Positions 1 to 9,200 of a DNA stretch of 64,000 bases are shown piece after piece. Every line of letters starts with the position of its first letter. The first letter of the stretch is position 1. Both the position numbers and the translations under genes were made by a program. The stretch lies in assembly GCA_040349255.1 (NCBI GenBank), contig JBEQUE010000024.1, positions 1 through 64,000 on the forward strand. Reading direction: 5' to 3'. The notes under the pieces are model-generated. The model saw only the letters and a program-made list of their open reading frames with translations, made no database searches and was not told where the DNA came from. This DNA comes from DATMER01 sp040349255 (GTDB lineage: Bacteria; Acidobacteriota; Thermoanaerobaculia; Multivoradales; UBA5704).

Positions 1-26
1 GTCTCGACGAGCGAGACGTTCTGAGG

Positions 27-1466
27 TCAGCCCTTCCGCGGCGCCGGCTCGAACACGCCGTGGAACGCGAGATGGAGCAGACTGCCTGTCCGCAGGACGG
101 CCACGGGGCCGGCGGCCACGCGGGAGGCATCGAACACCGCGAAGGCCGTCTCCTCGCGATGAGCGTCAAAGAGGGGACAGATCACCGCGCCGGCTCCCGG
201 ATCGGCCGGATCTCCGGCGAAGGCGGGCTCGCCGGCGAGATACTGTCCGGCAGGCGCCCGCCAGATGTCCAGAGGTCCGTTCCAGCGCGCGTGGACGAGC
301 TGGTCGAAGAACTTCCGGCCCGGCTTGCCCGTGGCCGAGATGCCGAGCATCCAGAGCTCCTCGTAGGGCCGGCCGGCGCGGGCCGGGTCGATGGCCGCGA
401 AGTCCGGCGCGAACCGATAGGCGATCTCCCGCCGGTCCACCACGCGGCCCATGCCGTCAGCACCGAGATCGACGACCATCCGCACGGGCCGGCCCTCTCC
501 CACGTCCTCGAACAGGCCGGACAGCCGGTACTGATCGTAGACCGGCCGGTCCAGCTCCAGGACGTCCACCACCAGACGGTCGCCGCACTCGAAGGCGTTG
601 ACGGTGTGCAGGGAGTAGCGCTCCTTCACCGGCACGGAGGCGACCTCCTCGCCGGTCTCGCGCGAGACGACCAGGAGGCGCGTGCCCGGACCGGGCTCCC
701 AGCGCAGCGACTCCAGGACCGAGGCGCCCTGCCGGAGAGCCTCCATGTCCAGGTGATACGGGCTCAGATGGAAGACGGCGTGGCGCCGGCTCAGCGCGAA
801 GTCGTGCACCGAGCAGGGTCCGGGAAGCGGCAGGCGTCGGCGGTAGACGAGCGCGCCGTCGGACCCGAAGCGGTAGAGCTGGAGCTGCGGCGCGCCGGCC
901 GCGAAGGAGATCCCGAAGTTGAACAGCTCGCCGGTCTCGGGATCGATCTTCGGATGGGCCGCGAACGGCGCCACCGGTCCGAGCCGGCCGCCGAACGTGT
1001 ATTCGCCGCGGGTCTCCAGCGTCTCCGGGTCGAGCTCCCATGGCAGACCCTGCTCGCCAAGCGCCAGCAGCGTGCCGCCGTAGGGATAGATGCTCACGTT
1101 GAGCGGCGACTCCAGCGTCACGCCGCCGCGCCCCAGGCGGTCGCCGGGAAAGGCGGTGCCGAAGGCGCGGAAGAGCGCGCTCCCGGCCTCCTCCTCGGCA
1201 CGCCATTTGTTGCCGCGCACGAAGCGGCTCGTCAGGCTCACGCCGTCTTCGCCAAACCGGAGCGCGCAGACCATGCCGTCGCCGTCCAGCCAGTGGCCAT
1301 AGCGCAGGCCGTGGCGCTCGAAGCGGGCCGGACCGTTCAGATAGTAGGTTCCGCGCAGGAAGCGCGGGATCTCGCCCTCGATCCCGAGCACCGGGCCGCT
1401 GCGCTCCTCGGGCGTCCTGGCGAAGGCCGCGTCGAGGCCCGGCGCGTGGTCGGCGGCCCGGGTCAC
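27..1466 (-). CDS. Carotenoid oxygenase (RPE65/CCD) family protein
   Basis: 479-aa non-heme iron oxygenase of the carotenoid cleavage family, which normally splits polyene double bonds. The four expected Fe-binding histidines are visible in context: AAHPKID, SVHDFA, YSLHTVNAFE and the C-terminal AFHGVF. The GTG start at 1466 overlaps the upstream halogenase stop in a GTGA arrangement, so translational coupling decides the start. It is the last operon gene in the window. Downstream, positions 1-17 form a small 6-bp inverted repeat without a T run, so the operon may continue off the left edge. Inference: in this polyketide context the substrate may be the operon's own polyene rather than a classical carotenoid. 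Confidence 0.88.
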   Translation of the reverse strand: MTRAADHAPGLDAAFARTPEERSGPVLGIEGEIPRFLRGTYYLNGPARFERHGLRYGHWLDGDGMVCALRFGEDGVSLTSRFVRGNKWRAEEEAGSALFRAFGTAFPGDRLGRGGVTLESPLNVSIYPYGGTLLALGEQGLPWELDPETLETRGEYTFGGRLGPVAPFAAHPKIDPETGELFNFGISFAAGAPQLQLYRFGSDGALVYRRRLPLPGPCSVHDFALSRRHAVFHLSPYHLDMEALRQGASVLESLRWEPGPGTRLLVVSRETGEEVASVPVKERYSLHTVNAFECGDRLVVDVLELDRPVYDQYRLSGLFEDVGEGRPVRMVVDLGADGMGRVVDRREIAYRFAPDFAAIDPARAGRPYEELWMLGISATGKPGRKFFDQLVHARWNGPLDIWRAPAGQYLAGEPAFAGDPADPGAGAVICPLFDAHREETAFAVFDASRVAAGPVAVLRTGSLLHLAFHGVFEPAPRKG

Positions 1467-3244
1467 GCCATCGCCTCCTCCTCCACCTCCGGCATCGGCA
1501 TCTCCGACTTCTCCGCTTCGGGATGGAAGCGGCGCATGCAGGGGACCTCGAACGGCCAGACCTGCGTCTCCGTGGTGTCGGAGCAGGTGGCCCAGCGGGC
1601 GCGGATCTTCTCGGGGTCGAAGCGCAGGTCGTCCGGATCGATGCCGGCGACGAACGCGGCGTTCGACGCCACGGCCGGGTCGCCGACCACCACGGAGCAC
1701 AGGTGGGCGACGATCCAGCGCACCAGAGCCTCCAGGTTGTGGAGCTGTCCGTCGAGCACCTGCCGCGCCTCCTCGGAGCTCACGCCGACCTTGTAGAAGC
1801 AGGCCTCCGCCAGGTTGAGAGCTCCCACCTCCGTGAAGTCGAAAAACACCGGCCCGCCGGTCTTCGGCGGCACGGAAAGGTTTTCCTTCTTCCACCGGTA
1901 GTAGCCCACCAGGAAGTGCTGGAGCGACTGGTTCCACGGCCCCAGGCGCGAGAAGCGGCGCAGGAACCCGGGCAGGAACGACGGCTCGGTGAACAGATCG
2001 TTGATGAACGGGAAGACGTAGAAGGCGAAGTAGATCGTCAGCTCCCAGACGTAGCGCAGCGAGAACGCCTCCTGGTCGCCGAGCAGCGGCTGGCCCACGG
2101 CGTAGCTCGGGACGTAGGCTTCGTAGATCGCCCGCGCCACCGACTCGTAGTACCTCACCTTGCGCTCCAGCTCCGCGCGGTCGGACGTCTTGATGATGTC
2201 CGCGACCAGCGTGTTGTACATCGAGATCAGGTCTCCGCCCGGGCTGTAGAGCGGATCGGTGAAGCGGCACGCCTCGCCGACGAACGCCCAGCCCGACGCG
2301 CTCATGGTCTGCCCGAGGTCGAACGCGAAGTCCACGTAGCCGGAGTGATGGAGGATCACGCGGTCCCGCAGCTCGCGGGCGAAGAGCGGCTGCTCGCGGC
2401 AGACCCATTCGACGAGCCCCTCGGCGTTCGCGACCTCCTTCTTGTCCACGTAGCCGTGCTCGTAGACCAGGCCGAGGCTCGTCTTGCCGTGCAGGGGGAT
2501 CTGCCAGAACCAGTAGCCCTCGCCGCAGAAGTGATTGGTGGCCAGGAAGACCGGGGTATGCCCGAGCGCCGCCCGGCTGGGATGCTTGCGGATCTCGTCC
2601 CGGGAGAGGTCGGTGAGCCGCTCGGGGTTGACGTTGCCCTCGACCCACAGGAACGAGGTGCCGTGGCGGATCGGGCTCTTGCGCATCAGGCCGAGCTTCC
2701 TGCCCAGGAACTTGCCGCGTCCCGAAGCGTCCACGACCCAGGCGGCCTTGCCGGAGATCTCCTCGCCGTCCGCCGTCCGGAAGCGGAACGAGTGCGGGGC
2801 CTGTTCGGCGAGCGTCACGTCGAGCCCGGAGGTCGGCGCGAAGACCTCGCAGCGCGGGTCCTCCTGGATGACGCGCAGCACCGCGGCCTCGAACACGTTG
2901 CGGTCGAGCTGATAGGTCGCGATGTTCGACAGCTTGCGGATGTAGGACTGACTGAGGTTCTCGTAGCTCGCGCCGCCGAGGTCCGACGGCCAGTAGAAGC
3001 GGAGATTGTACTTGAGGAAGTGGTTTTCGAGCAGGTGGTCCTCCATGTCCAGCACCCGGGAGTAGTAGTACCCGCTCATCTGCACGGTCGCCTCCCCCAC
3101 CTTCTGCTTCTTCGGCGGCAGCTCGCGGCGGTCCACCAGCAGGATCCGCTTGTCGCTCTGCAGCAGGAGATGGCGGGCCAGGCAGAGGCCGGCGAGGCCG
3201 CCACCCACGATCAGGACATCCACATCGTACGCATCGCGCATCAT
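1463..3244 (-). CDS. FAD-dependent halogenase-like flavoprotein
   Basis: 593-aa flavoprotein of the tryptophan-halogenase/FAD monooxygenase superfamily. Visible motifs are the Rossmann loop VGGGLAG (residues 13-19), GEAT (50-53), a lysine at 78 in FLKYNLRF at the position of the catalytic lysine of PrnA-type halogenases, and the halogenase signature WFWQIP (WxWxIP, 245-250). Together these favour true halogenation over simple hydroxylation. The start ATG at 3244 shares its A with the TGA stop of the preceding gene; a second ATG follows immediately. Inference: it chlorinates or brominates an ACP-bound or released product of the flanking ketosynthases. The substrate cannot be read from sequence. 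Confidence 0.85.
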   Translation of the reverse strand: MMRDAYDVDVLIVGGGLAGLCLARHLLLQSDKRILLVDRRELPPKKQKVGEATVQMSGYYYSRVLDMEDHLLENHFLKYNLRFYWPSDLGGASYENLSQSYIRKLSNIATYQLDRNVFEAAVLRVIQEDPRCEVFAPTSGLDVTLAEQAPHSFRFRTADGEEISGKAAWVVDASGRGKFLGRKLGLMRKSPIRHGTSFLWVEGNVNPERLTDLSRDEIRKHPSRAALGHTPVFLATNHFCGEGYWFWQIPLHGKTSLGLVYEHGYVDKKEVANAEGLVEWVCREQPLFARELRDRVILHHSGYVDFAFDLGQTMSASGWAFVGEACRFTDPLYSPGGDLISMYNTLVADIIKTSDRAELERKVRYYESVARAIYEAYVPSYAVGQPLLGDQEAFSLRYVWELTIYFAFYVFPFINDLFTEPSFLPGFLRRFSRLGPWNQSLQHFLVGYYRWKKENLSVPPKTGGPVFFDFTEVGALNLAEACFYKVGVSSEEARQVLDGQLHNLEALVRWIVAHLCSVVVGDPAVASNAAFVAGIDPDDLRFDPEKIRARWATCSDTTETQVWPFEVPCMRRFHPEAEKSEMPMPEVEEEAMA

Positions 3245-4452
3245 CAAACCGCTCCAAGGATCAGGGCACAGCCGTGTCCGCCGTGCCCGGAGATCGTGAT
3301 CAGGATCCGCCGCGCCCGCACGGGCCGGCTCTCCACGGAAACACCACGAAGGAGGAAGCCTTCCTCCATCTCTTGAAGGCCGGGGATGCCGGGCAGGACG
3401 CCGTCGGCGAGCGTGCCCAGGGCCGCCACGGCCTGGAGCGCGCCCGAAGCGCCGAGCGCCTCGCCGAGCATCGACTTGACCGCGGTCACCGGCACCGTGC
3501 CGGTTCGCTCTCCCAGAGCCGCGGCGATGCCCGCGGCCTCCTCCCGGTCCTCCTCCACCCCGCCGTTCGCGCCGGCGCTGACGGCGTCCACGTCCCCGGG
3601 TCCCAGACCGGCGTCCTCCAGCGCGAGGCGCACGGCGCGCGCCAGGGTCTCCGCCGCCTGAGCGCCGCCGGTCGGGTCGAACGCGGTGCCGTGGCCGAGG
3701 ATCTCGGCCAGCACCGGCACGCCCCGCCTCGCCGCCTCGCCGGCCTCCTCGAGAGCCAGGATCGCCGCGCCCTCGCCGAGAGCCATGCCGTCGCGCCGGG
3801 CGTCGAACGGGATCGGCCTGTCCTGTGTTGCGAGCCGGCCGGCCCGGAGGAACGAGACGAACGACTCGAAGCAGAGCTCCTCGACGCCGCCGGCGAGCAG
3901 GGCGCCGGAGCGCCCGGTGCGGATCAGATCGGTGGCCGTGGCGAGCGCCAGGAGCCCCGAGGCCTCCCCGGCCGAGATCGTCGAGTTGACGCCGGGCAGG
4001 CCGTGCCAGATGGCGGCCTGGCCGGCGGCGGCGTTGATGACGCTGTTGGCGAAGTCGAGCGGGCTGGCGTGCGACGGTCCGGCCTGCACCGCCCGGCGGT
4101 CGAACTCGGCGATCGTGCGCACGCTGCAGTACATGGTGCCGAGCACGAGCCCGGCCTGCTCCCGGGCGCGCAGCTCGAGCGTCCACCCGGCCGCGTCCAG
4201 CGCCTGCTGGGCGGCGACCAGAAGGAGACGCGCCGTGCGGTCCACGGGGCGGAGATTCTTCTCGCCGAGCCACTCCCTGGGCTCGAACGGCCGGACCTCG
4301 CCGGCGACGCGCGGACCCATTCCGTTCAGAGGGAAAAGCTCGACAGGCTTGAGACCGCTCCGGCCCTGCTTGAGCGCCTCGTGCAGCCCGGCGGCCGAAT
4401 CGGCCACGGAGGAGACCGCACCGGCCCCCGTCACCACCACCCTCCGCCTCAT
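3244..4452 (-). CDS. Ketosynthase-like chain length factor (KS beta)
   Basis: 402-aa FabF-fold protein without thiolase chemistry. Aligned to the neighbouring ketosynthase (C163/H295/H331), the nucleophile position is Ser160 (TISAGEAS), the HGTGT histidine is lost (SAGANG, Gly294) and the GH histidine is Glu331 (KSMLGE). In type II PKS, aryl-polyene and related systems such subunits dimerise with an active KS and set chain length. ATG start at 4452 overlaps the upstream stop by ATGA. Family assignment is secure; the chain-length role is inferred from residue loss and pairing with the adjacent active KS. Confidence 0.85.
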   Translation of the reverse strand: MRRRVVVTGAGAVSSVADSAAGLHEALKQGRSGLKPVELFPLNGMGPRVAGEVRPFEPREWLGEKNLRPVDRTARLLLVAAQQALDAAGWTLELRAREQAGLVLGTMYCSVRTIAEFDRRAVQAGPSHASPLDFANSVINAAAGQAAIWHGLPGVNSTISAGEASGLLALATATDLIRTGRSGALLAGGVEELCFESFVSFLRAGRLATQDRPIPFDARRDGMALGEGAAILALEEAGEAARRGVPVLAEILGHGTAFDPTGGAQAAETLARAVRLALEDAGLGPGDVDAVSAGANGGVEEDREEAAGIAAALGERTGTVPVTAVKSMLGEALGASGALQAVAALGTLADGVLPGIPGLQEMEEGFLLRGVSVESRPVRARRILITISGHGGHGCALILGAV

Positions 4453-5684
4453 GCCGTCGCCTCCTCGTGGTCCCCGCAGCGCCGGAAGATCACCGATGCG
4501 TTGTTGCCGCCGAACGCGTAGGCGTTGTTCATCGCCACCCCGACCGCGACCTGCCGCGCCTCGTTCGGCACGCAGTCGAAATCGCAGTCCGGGTCGGGCT
4601 CGACGAAGTTCGCGGTCGGCGGGATCCAGCCGGTGTGGATGGCGAGCGAGCAGACCGCCGCCTCGATCGCCGAGGCCGCGCCCATGGTGTGCCCGAGCAT
4701 CGACTTGATCGAGCTGACCGGGACCCGCGGCGAAGGCCCGAAGATCCGGCGGACGGCGATCGCCTCCAGCCGGTCGTTCGTCGGCGTGCCGGTGCCATGG
4801 GCGCTGACATAGTCCACATCCCCGGCCTCCAGGCCGCTGTCGGCCAGCGCCGCGGTCATGGCGCGGACCGCGCCATCCGCCTCCGGATGCGCGGCGGTCA
4901 TGTGGTGCGAGTCGCAGGAGAGGCCATAACCGGCCAGCTCGGCGTAGATGCGCGCTCCCCGGGCGAGCGCACGCTCCAGCGTCTCCAGGACCAGCACGCC
5001 CGCGCCCTCGCCCGGGATCATCCCCTTGCGATTGCGGTCGAACGGCCGGCAGACGTCCGGAGCGATCGCGCCGAGGCGCGAGAAGCCGGTGTAGGTGATG
5101 CGCGAGAAGGCGTCCGCGCCGCCGGCGAGCATCAGGTCGGCGCGGCCGGCGCGCAGCGCGTCGTAGGCCCAGGCCACCGCGTAGTTGCCGGCGGCGCAGG
5201 CGGTCGGGATCATCACGTTGGCGCCGGCGAAGCCCAGCTCCCGGGCCACGTGGGCCGCGATGGTGTGGCATGGATAGACGGTCGCGAGCTCGGCTCCGCC
5301 CTCGTCCGGCCCCCCCGCCAGGAATCGGTCGTTGAAGCGCTCGACTTCGAGCGGCTCTCCGGAGGTCGTGCCCATGGCCACGCCGGCCCGCGGCGCCTCG
5401 ACCGTCTCCGGTTCGAGACCCGCGTCCGCGAGCGCCAGGCGGGCGGCGGCGGCGGCGAATTGCGATGCGCGCCCGATCCGCGCCGGGTCGAGCCGGCGGA
5501 GGTGCTCCTCCGGCCGGAAACCCTTCACCTCGGCGCCGATCTGCGAGCTGTGCCGCCCCGCGTCGAAGGACTCCACCGGCGAGAAACCGCTGCGGCCGGC
5601 GAGCAGCCCTTCCCAGACCTCCTGTCGACCGGTCCCGATCGGAGTGACCAGGCCGAGGCCGGTCACCACGATCCGGGAGGTCAT
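4449..5684 (-). CDS. Beta-ketoacyl-ACP synthase (FabF-like, KS alpha)
   Basis: 411-aa condensing enzyme that extends an ACP-bound acyl chain with a malonyl unit. The complete catalytic set is visible: Cys163 in PTACAAGN, His295 in AHGTGTPTND and His331 in KSMLGH. Length is normal for FabF/KSII. The ATG at 5684 overlaps the ACP stop by ATGA, and its own stop overlaps the next ketosynthase-like gene, so ACP, KS and CLF are co-translated. Likely the sole active condensing enzyme of this pathway in the window. Confidence 0.93.
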   Translation of the reverse strand: MTSRIVVTGLGLVTPIGTGRQEVWEGLLAGRSGFSPVESFDAGRHSSQIGAEVKGFRPEEHLRRLDPARIGRASQFAAAAARLALADAGLEPETVEAPRAGVAMGTTSGEPLEVERFNDRFLAGGPDEGGAELATVYPCHTIAAHVARELGFAGANVMIPTACAAGNYAVAWAYDALRAGRADLMLAGGADAFSRITYTGFSRLGAIAPDVCRPFDRNRKGMIPGEGAGVLVLETLERALARGARIYAELAGYGLSCDSHHMTAAHPEADGAVRAMTAALADSGLEAGDVDYVSAHGTGTPTNDRLEAIAVRRIFGPSPRVPVSSIKSMLGHTMGAASAIEAAVCSLAIHTGWIPPTANFVEPDPDCDFDCVPNEARQVAVGVAMNNAYAFGGNNASVIFRRCGDHEEATA

Positions 5685-5953
5685 CCCACCGCCACCTGCG
5701 GGCTGGCCATCTCGGCCATGCGGCCCTGGATCAGCTCCACCATGGCCGACATGCTGTCGATCTCCTTGTAGCGCTCGTCGGGCAGGCCGAGCTGGAACGC
5801 CATGTCGACATCCACCCCGATCTCCAGCAGCGACAGCGAGTCCAGGTTCAGATCTTCCCGGAAGTGGTCGGCGTCGCCGATCCCCCTCGGGTCGAGGCCC
5901 GCCACATTCCCGATGATGCCCTTCACCTTGTCCCTGATCTCATGAGGCTTCAT
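5681..5953 (-). CDS. Acyl carrier protein
   Basis: 90-aa acyl carrier protein. The 4'-phosphopantetheine site is Ser39 in LNLDSLSLLE, followed by the usual acidic recognition helix (DVDMAFQL). It is the first gene of the leftward operon; its start ATG at 5953 is preceded by an AGGAGGAAGGG ribosome binding site. A dedicated ACP beside KS/CLF argues for a specialised pathway rather than housekeeping fatty acid synthesis. Confidence 0.93.
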   Translation of the reverse strand: MKPHEIRDKVKGIIGNVAGLDPRGIGDADHFREDLNLDSLSLLEIGVDVDMAFQLGLPDERYKEIDSMSAMVELIQGRMAEMASPQVAVG

Positions 5954-6231
5954 ATCCCTTCCTCCTTCTCCGAATCACCGGATAACCCCGCGCACCCTGG
6001 TTCGGCGCATGGACGAGAATTTCGTTACAAGGGAGCCATAAGCGAGATCTGTGAAATACTTACGTCCGACAAGACCTGGACAGGAGAATCATACACCCTT
6101 GTCTATGCCCGCCTTGCAGGAGCCCATCTCGCGCTTGCAGCCTCCATGCCCTCCGGCCTCGCGCGGAGACAGCGCTGCCCTCCTCGCCGCGGTGCCGGTG
6201 AGGAGGGCAGGAGAGATCCAGGACCTCTGGC
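5954..6231. promoter_or_regulatory. Intergenic region with a duplicated leader-like block
   Basis: 278 bp between the BNR-repeat gene and the ACP operon, both on the minus strand, so the ACP promoter should lie here. On the plus strand, about 6043-6101 resembles the leader directly before the VWFA gene (about 10602-10660). Shared pieces are ATCTGTGA, CGACAAG/TGACAAG, CCTGnnCAGGAGAA and ACACCC. No convincing gene follows this copy, so it may be the remnant of a lost paralogue's 5' region. No clear terminator or riboswitch was recognised. Confidence 0.4.
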
Positions 6232-9200
6232 CTAGAACCGCACCGACTCGATACGGTACCAGACCAGCCAGTCACCCGACGCTTCCGGGTCGACCCGACT
6301 CTCGTCGAATGGCGCGTACGAGCCCGGCCAGGTCTCCGGCGGTCCGCTGAAGGTCCTCAGGTAGCGCTCAAGCCTGTCGTCCGAGTCGATGCAGTCCTCT
6401 TCCACCGGCCACAGGGAGACCGTCAGGCGGTCCTTCTCGGCCACGAAGCCGTCGAAGATGCAGGCGTCGATGACCTTCTCGTTGCGGCCCTCGTGATCAC
6501 TGATCTCGTAGTAGCCACAGTGGGGCAGGCGCCGGAAGTGGCGGCGGCACGGGTCGTCGTTGAACGCGACGACGGCGTCGAAGTGAAACTCGCCCGCGCC
6601 CTTGAAGCAGGGATCCTTGTCGTCGAGAATTCTCACCTTCTCGAGGATCACGCGAATGCGCGAGACGGGATGCAAGGCGCGGGCGCGCCTCAGGCGCACC
6701 TCGAACGTGCTGCCGCCGACCACCTCGCCGCCCTGGCGCTGCAGGACAGAGAACCGCTGGCTTCGCCCATAGGGCACGTGGTGCGAGCCGCGGACCGTGA
6801 AGACTGCCTGCAGCTTACCGCGGGCCGGGACCATGACGCCGCGCAGCTCGGAGGTCTTCACGGGGTCGAATTCATAGAGACCGGCAGGGTCGAGCTGCCG
6901 CCACAGGTCGTCCCGCTTCGGCGCGTTCCTGTCTCCCGGCTTGGCGTACCAGTTGCCGACGAGCTCGCCCTCGCGCAGGGGGACGACGGCGACGCCGTGC
7001 AGAGCCCGCTCCGGGTCGCGGAAGGTCAGCCTGGGAGCGAGCATGCCGATGACCCCTTGCGAAAAGTCTTCGGGCCGGATGATGATGTCGATGAAGTCGT
7101 CCGCGTCGCGGACGTTGTGGAAGTTGAGCACGACGAGCTGGGCTTCCGGCCGCGGCCCGGCCGAATCGATCACATGGAGGTTCTTCAGGCAGACGCGCTT
7201 TTCGTTTCTGTGCAGCGGCTCGGCATGGACCTCGGTCGTCGTGATCGGATCGTCGTCGCTCGAGACGACTCCCAGAAGACAGCTGTGGGTCGCGGCCCCG
7301 GCGGGAACGTTGAAGTCCCAATGCACGATGACAGGCCGGTTGGGCTTGAGCTCCGCGATCGTCTGGGCCGGCCCGACCGGCTGCCAGTCCACCGTGGAGC
7401 TCAGGTCGAAATCGGGAGGGATGAGCGGGTTGGGCAGGTCGGGCAGCCCGGCCGAGGCGTCGGCGAAAAAGACGCGCACCCTGACGTTGGTCGTGGTCTG
7501 GTAGCCCCGGTTGTGAACCTGCAGGTAGACGCGGTTGACCTCGCCACGGTAGGGGTCGTCGTGCACGACCTCGGTGTCGAACTCGACTCCGTCGAACACG
7601 GCGTCGGGCACATAGTAGGGTTGCACTTCCACCTTGATGTCGGGGCTCTCCCAATGATTCACCGTATCCGCGGGATCGATCGGATTGGGGAAGCCGGAGG
7701 GAGTGGGGAAACGCTCACCCGTATCGAGGATGCTGTCGCGCAAGTAGAGATCGACGACAGGCTCGACGTTGCCCGGGGCGATCGACACCTTGTACATGCC
7801 GCGGCCGAACGTGGCGGCGACCAGGAGCTGGTCTTCCGGGTCCAGGGTGAGATCGGAGATCACCACGTTCGGGATGCCGTTGTCGAAAGCCTCCCAGGAG
7901 GCGCCGCCATCGACCGTGCGAAACACGCCGAGATCGGTGCCGACGTAGAAGGTGTTCCCATCGTTGGGATCGAAAACGGCAGCGTTGGCGGAGACGTCCG
8001 GCAGGTTCGTGCTGATGTCGGTCCAGGTATCGCCTCCGTCCGTGCTGAGGAAGACGTTGCTCGCGGCGCCGCCGGTCGAGCCGCCGAACACCGCCAGCAC
8101 ACGGTCCTCGTCCGCGTCATTGGCGACGACGTCCTTGCACATGCGGGACGGCAGGGGAGCAGCGGTCTTGTCCGCCCAGGGGCTCGTCGCTCCTCCGTCG
8201 TCGCTGCGGATGACCATGCCGCCCGTCGTGGCGGCATAGACCCGGTTGGAATTCGAACGCGCCACGGAAAGCGAGGTCACCGTGCCGCCGAGAGCCTGAC
8301 TGGACTCGACCCAGGGAGTGGCGCATCCATCGGTCGTACGAAAGACCTTCTGGGTCCCCGTGAATAACGTATCGGGATTGTTGAGGTCCATCGTGATCAC
8401 CCCGACAAAGGGGTTGCCGCCGGTGATGCCCGCCGTGCATCCGACCCAGCTTCCTCCGCCGTCGATCGTCTTCCGGATGTCCAGGTACTGGGATTCCGCG
8501 TACATGGTGCGCGGATCGGCAGGGTGGATGACCAAGTAGCCGCCGTCCGCGCCCAGTAGTTTCTGCCAGGTGAGGCCTCCGGAAGAGTAGTTCGTCCCGT
8601 TGTCCTGGGTTCCGCCGCCGACCACCGTGCCGATCGTGTCCCAGGCGAAGACGTCGTAGAACTGGGTGACGATGAGCCCGTCGCTGACCTTTGTGAAAGT
8701 GGCACCCTTGTCGGCGGATCTGTACACGCCGCCGTCGTTGCACGAGTAGACAATCGAGGTCGACGATTCGCTGAAGACGGCCCGGTGATGATCGGAATGC
8801 AGGCCGGCGACCGCCGACCAGCTTCCCCCGCCGTTGGCGGTCCGCTCGAGCCCGACGCCTCCGCCGAGGAGGATGTTTTCGTCGTCCGGGGCCACGGCGA
8901 CGAGGTTGCACCAGGCGTGGTAGCTGGCGCTTCCATGGCTTCCGGCCAGCGTCGTCCAGGTCGCTCCCCCATCGGTCGAGGTATAGAGGGTGCCGCTTCG
9001 CTTGGCGACGACAAAGCCCGTGCCGTGCGCGCCGGTGCGCCCGATCGCGAGTCGGATCCAATCGGCGTCTGCGCCGGTCGGCCCGTTGGACAACAGGCTC
9101 CAGCTCCCTCCGCCATCGGTGGTCTTCTGAATGCCGCTGGAGCAGACATTGATGTAGATGACGTCGCCGTCCGTGGAATCGATCACGGCATCGCTGATCT

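Noticed and set aside
6051..6350. Plus-strand 99-residue frame in the ACP upstream region
   Set aside because: It runs into the BNR gene on the other strand; composition is Arg/Pro/Ser-rich noise, although it follows the duplicated leader.
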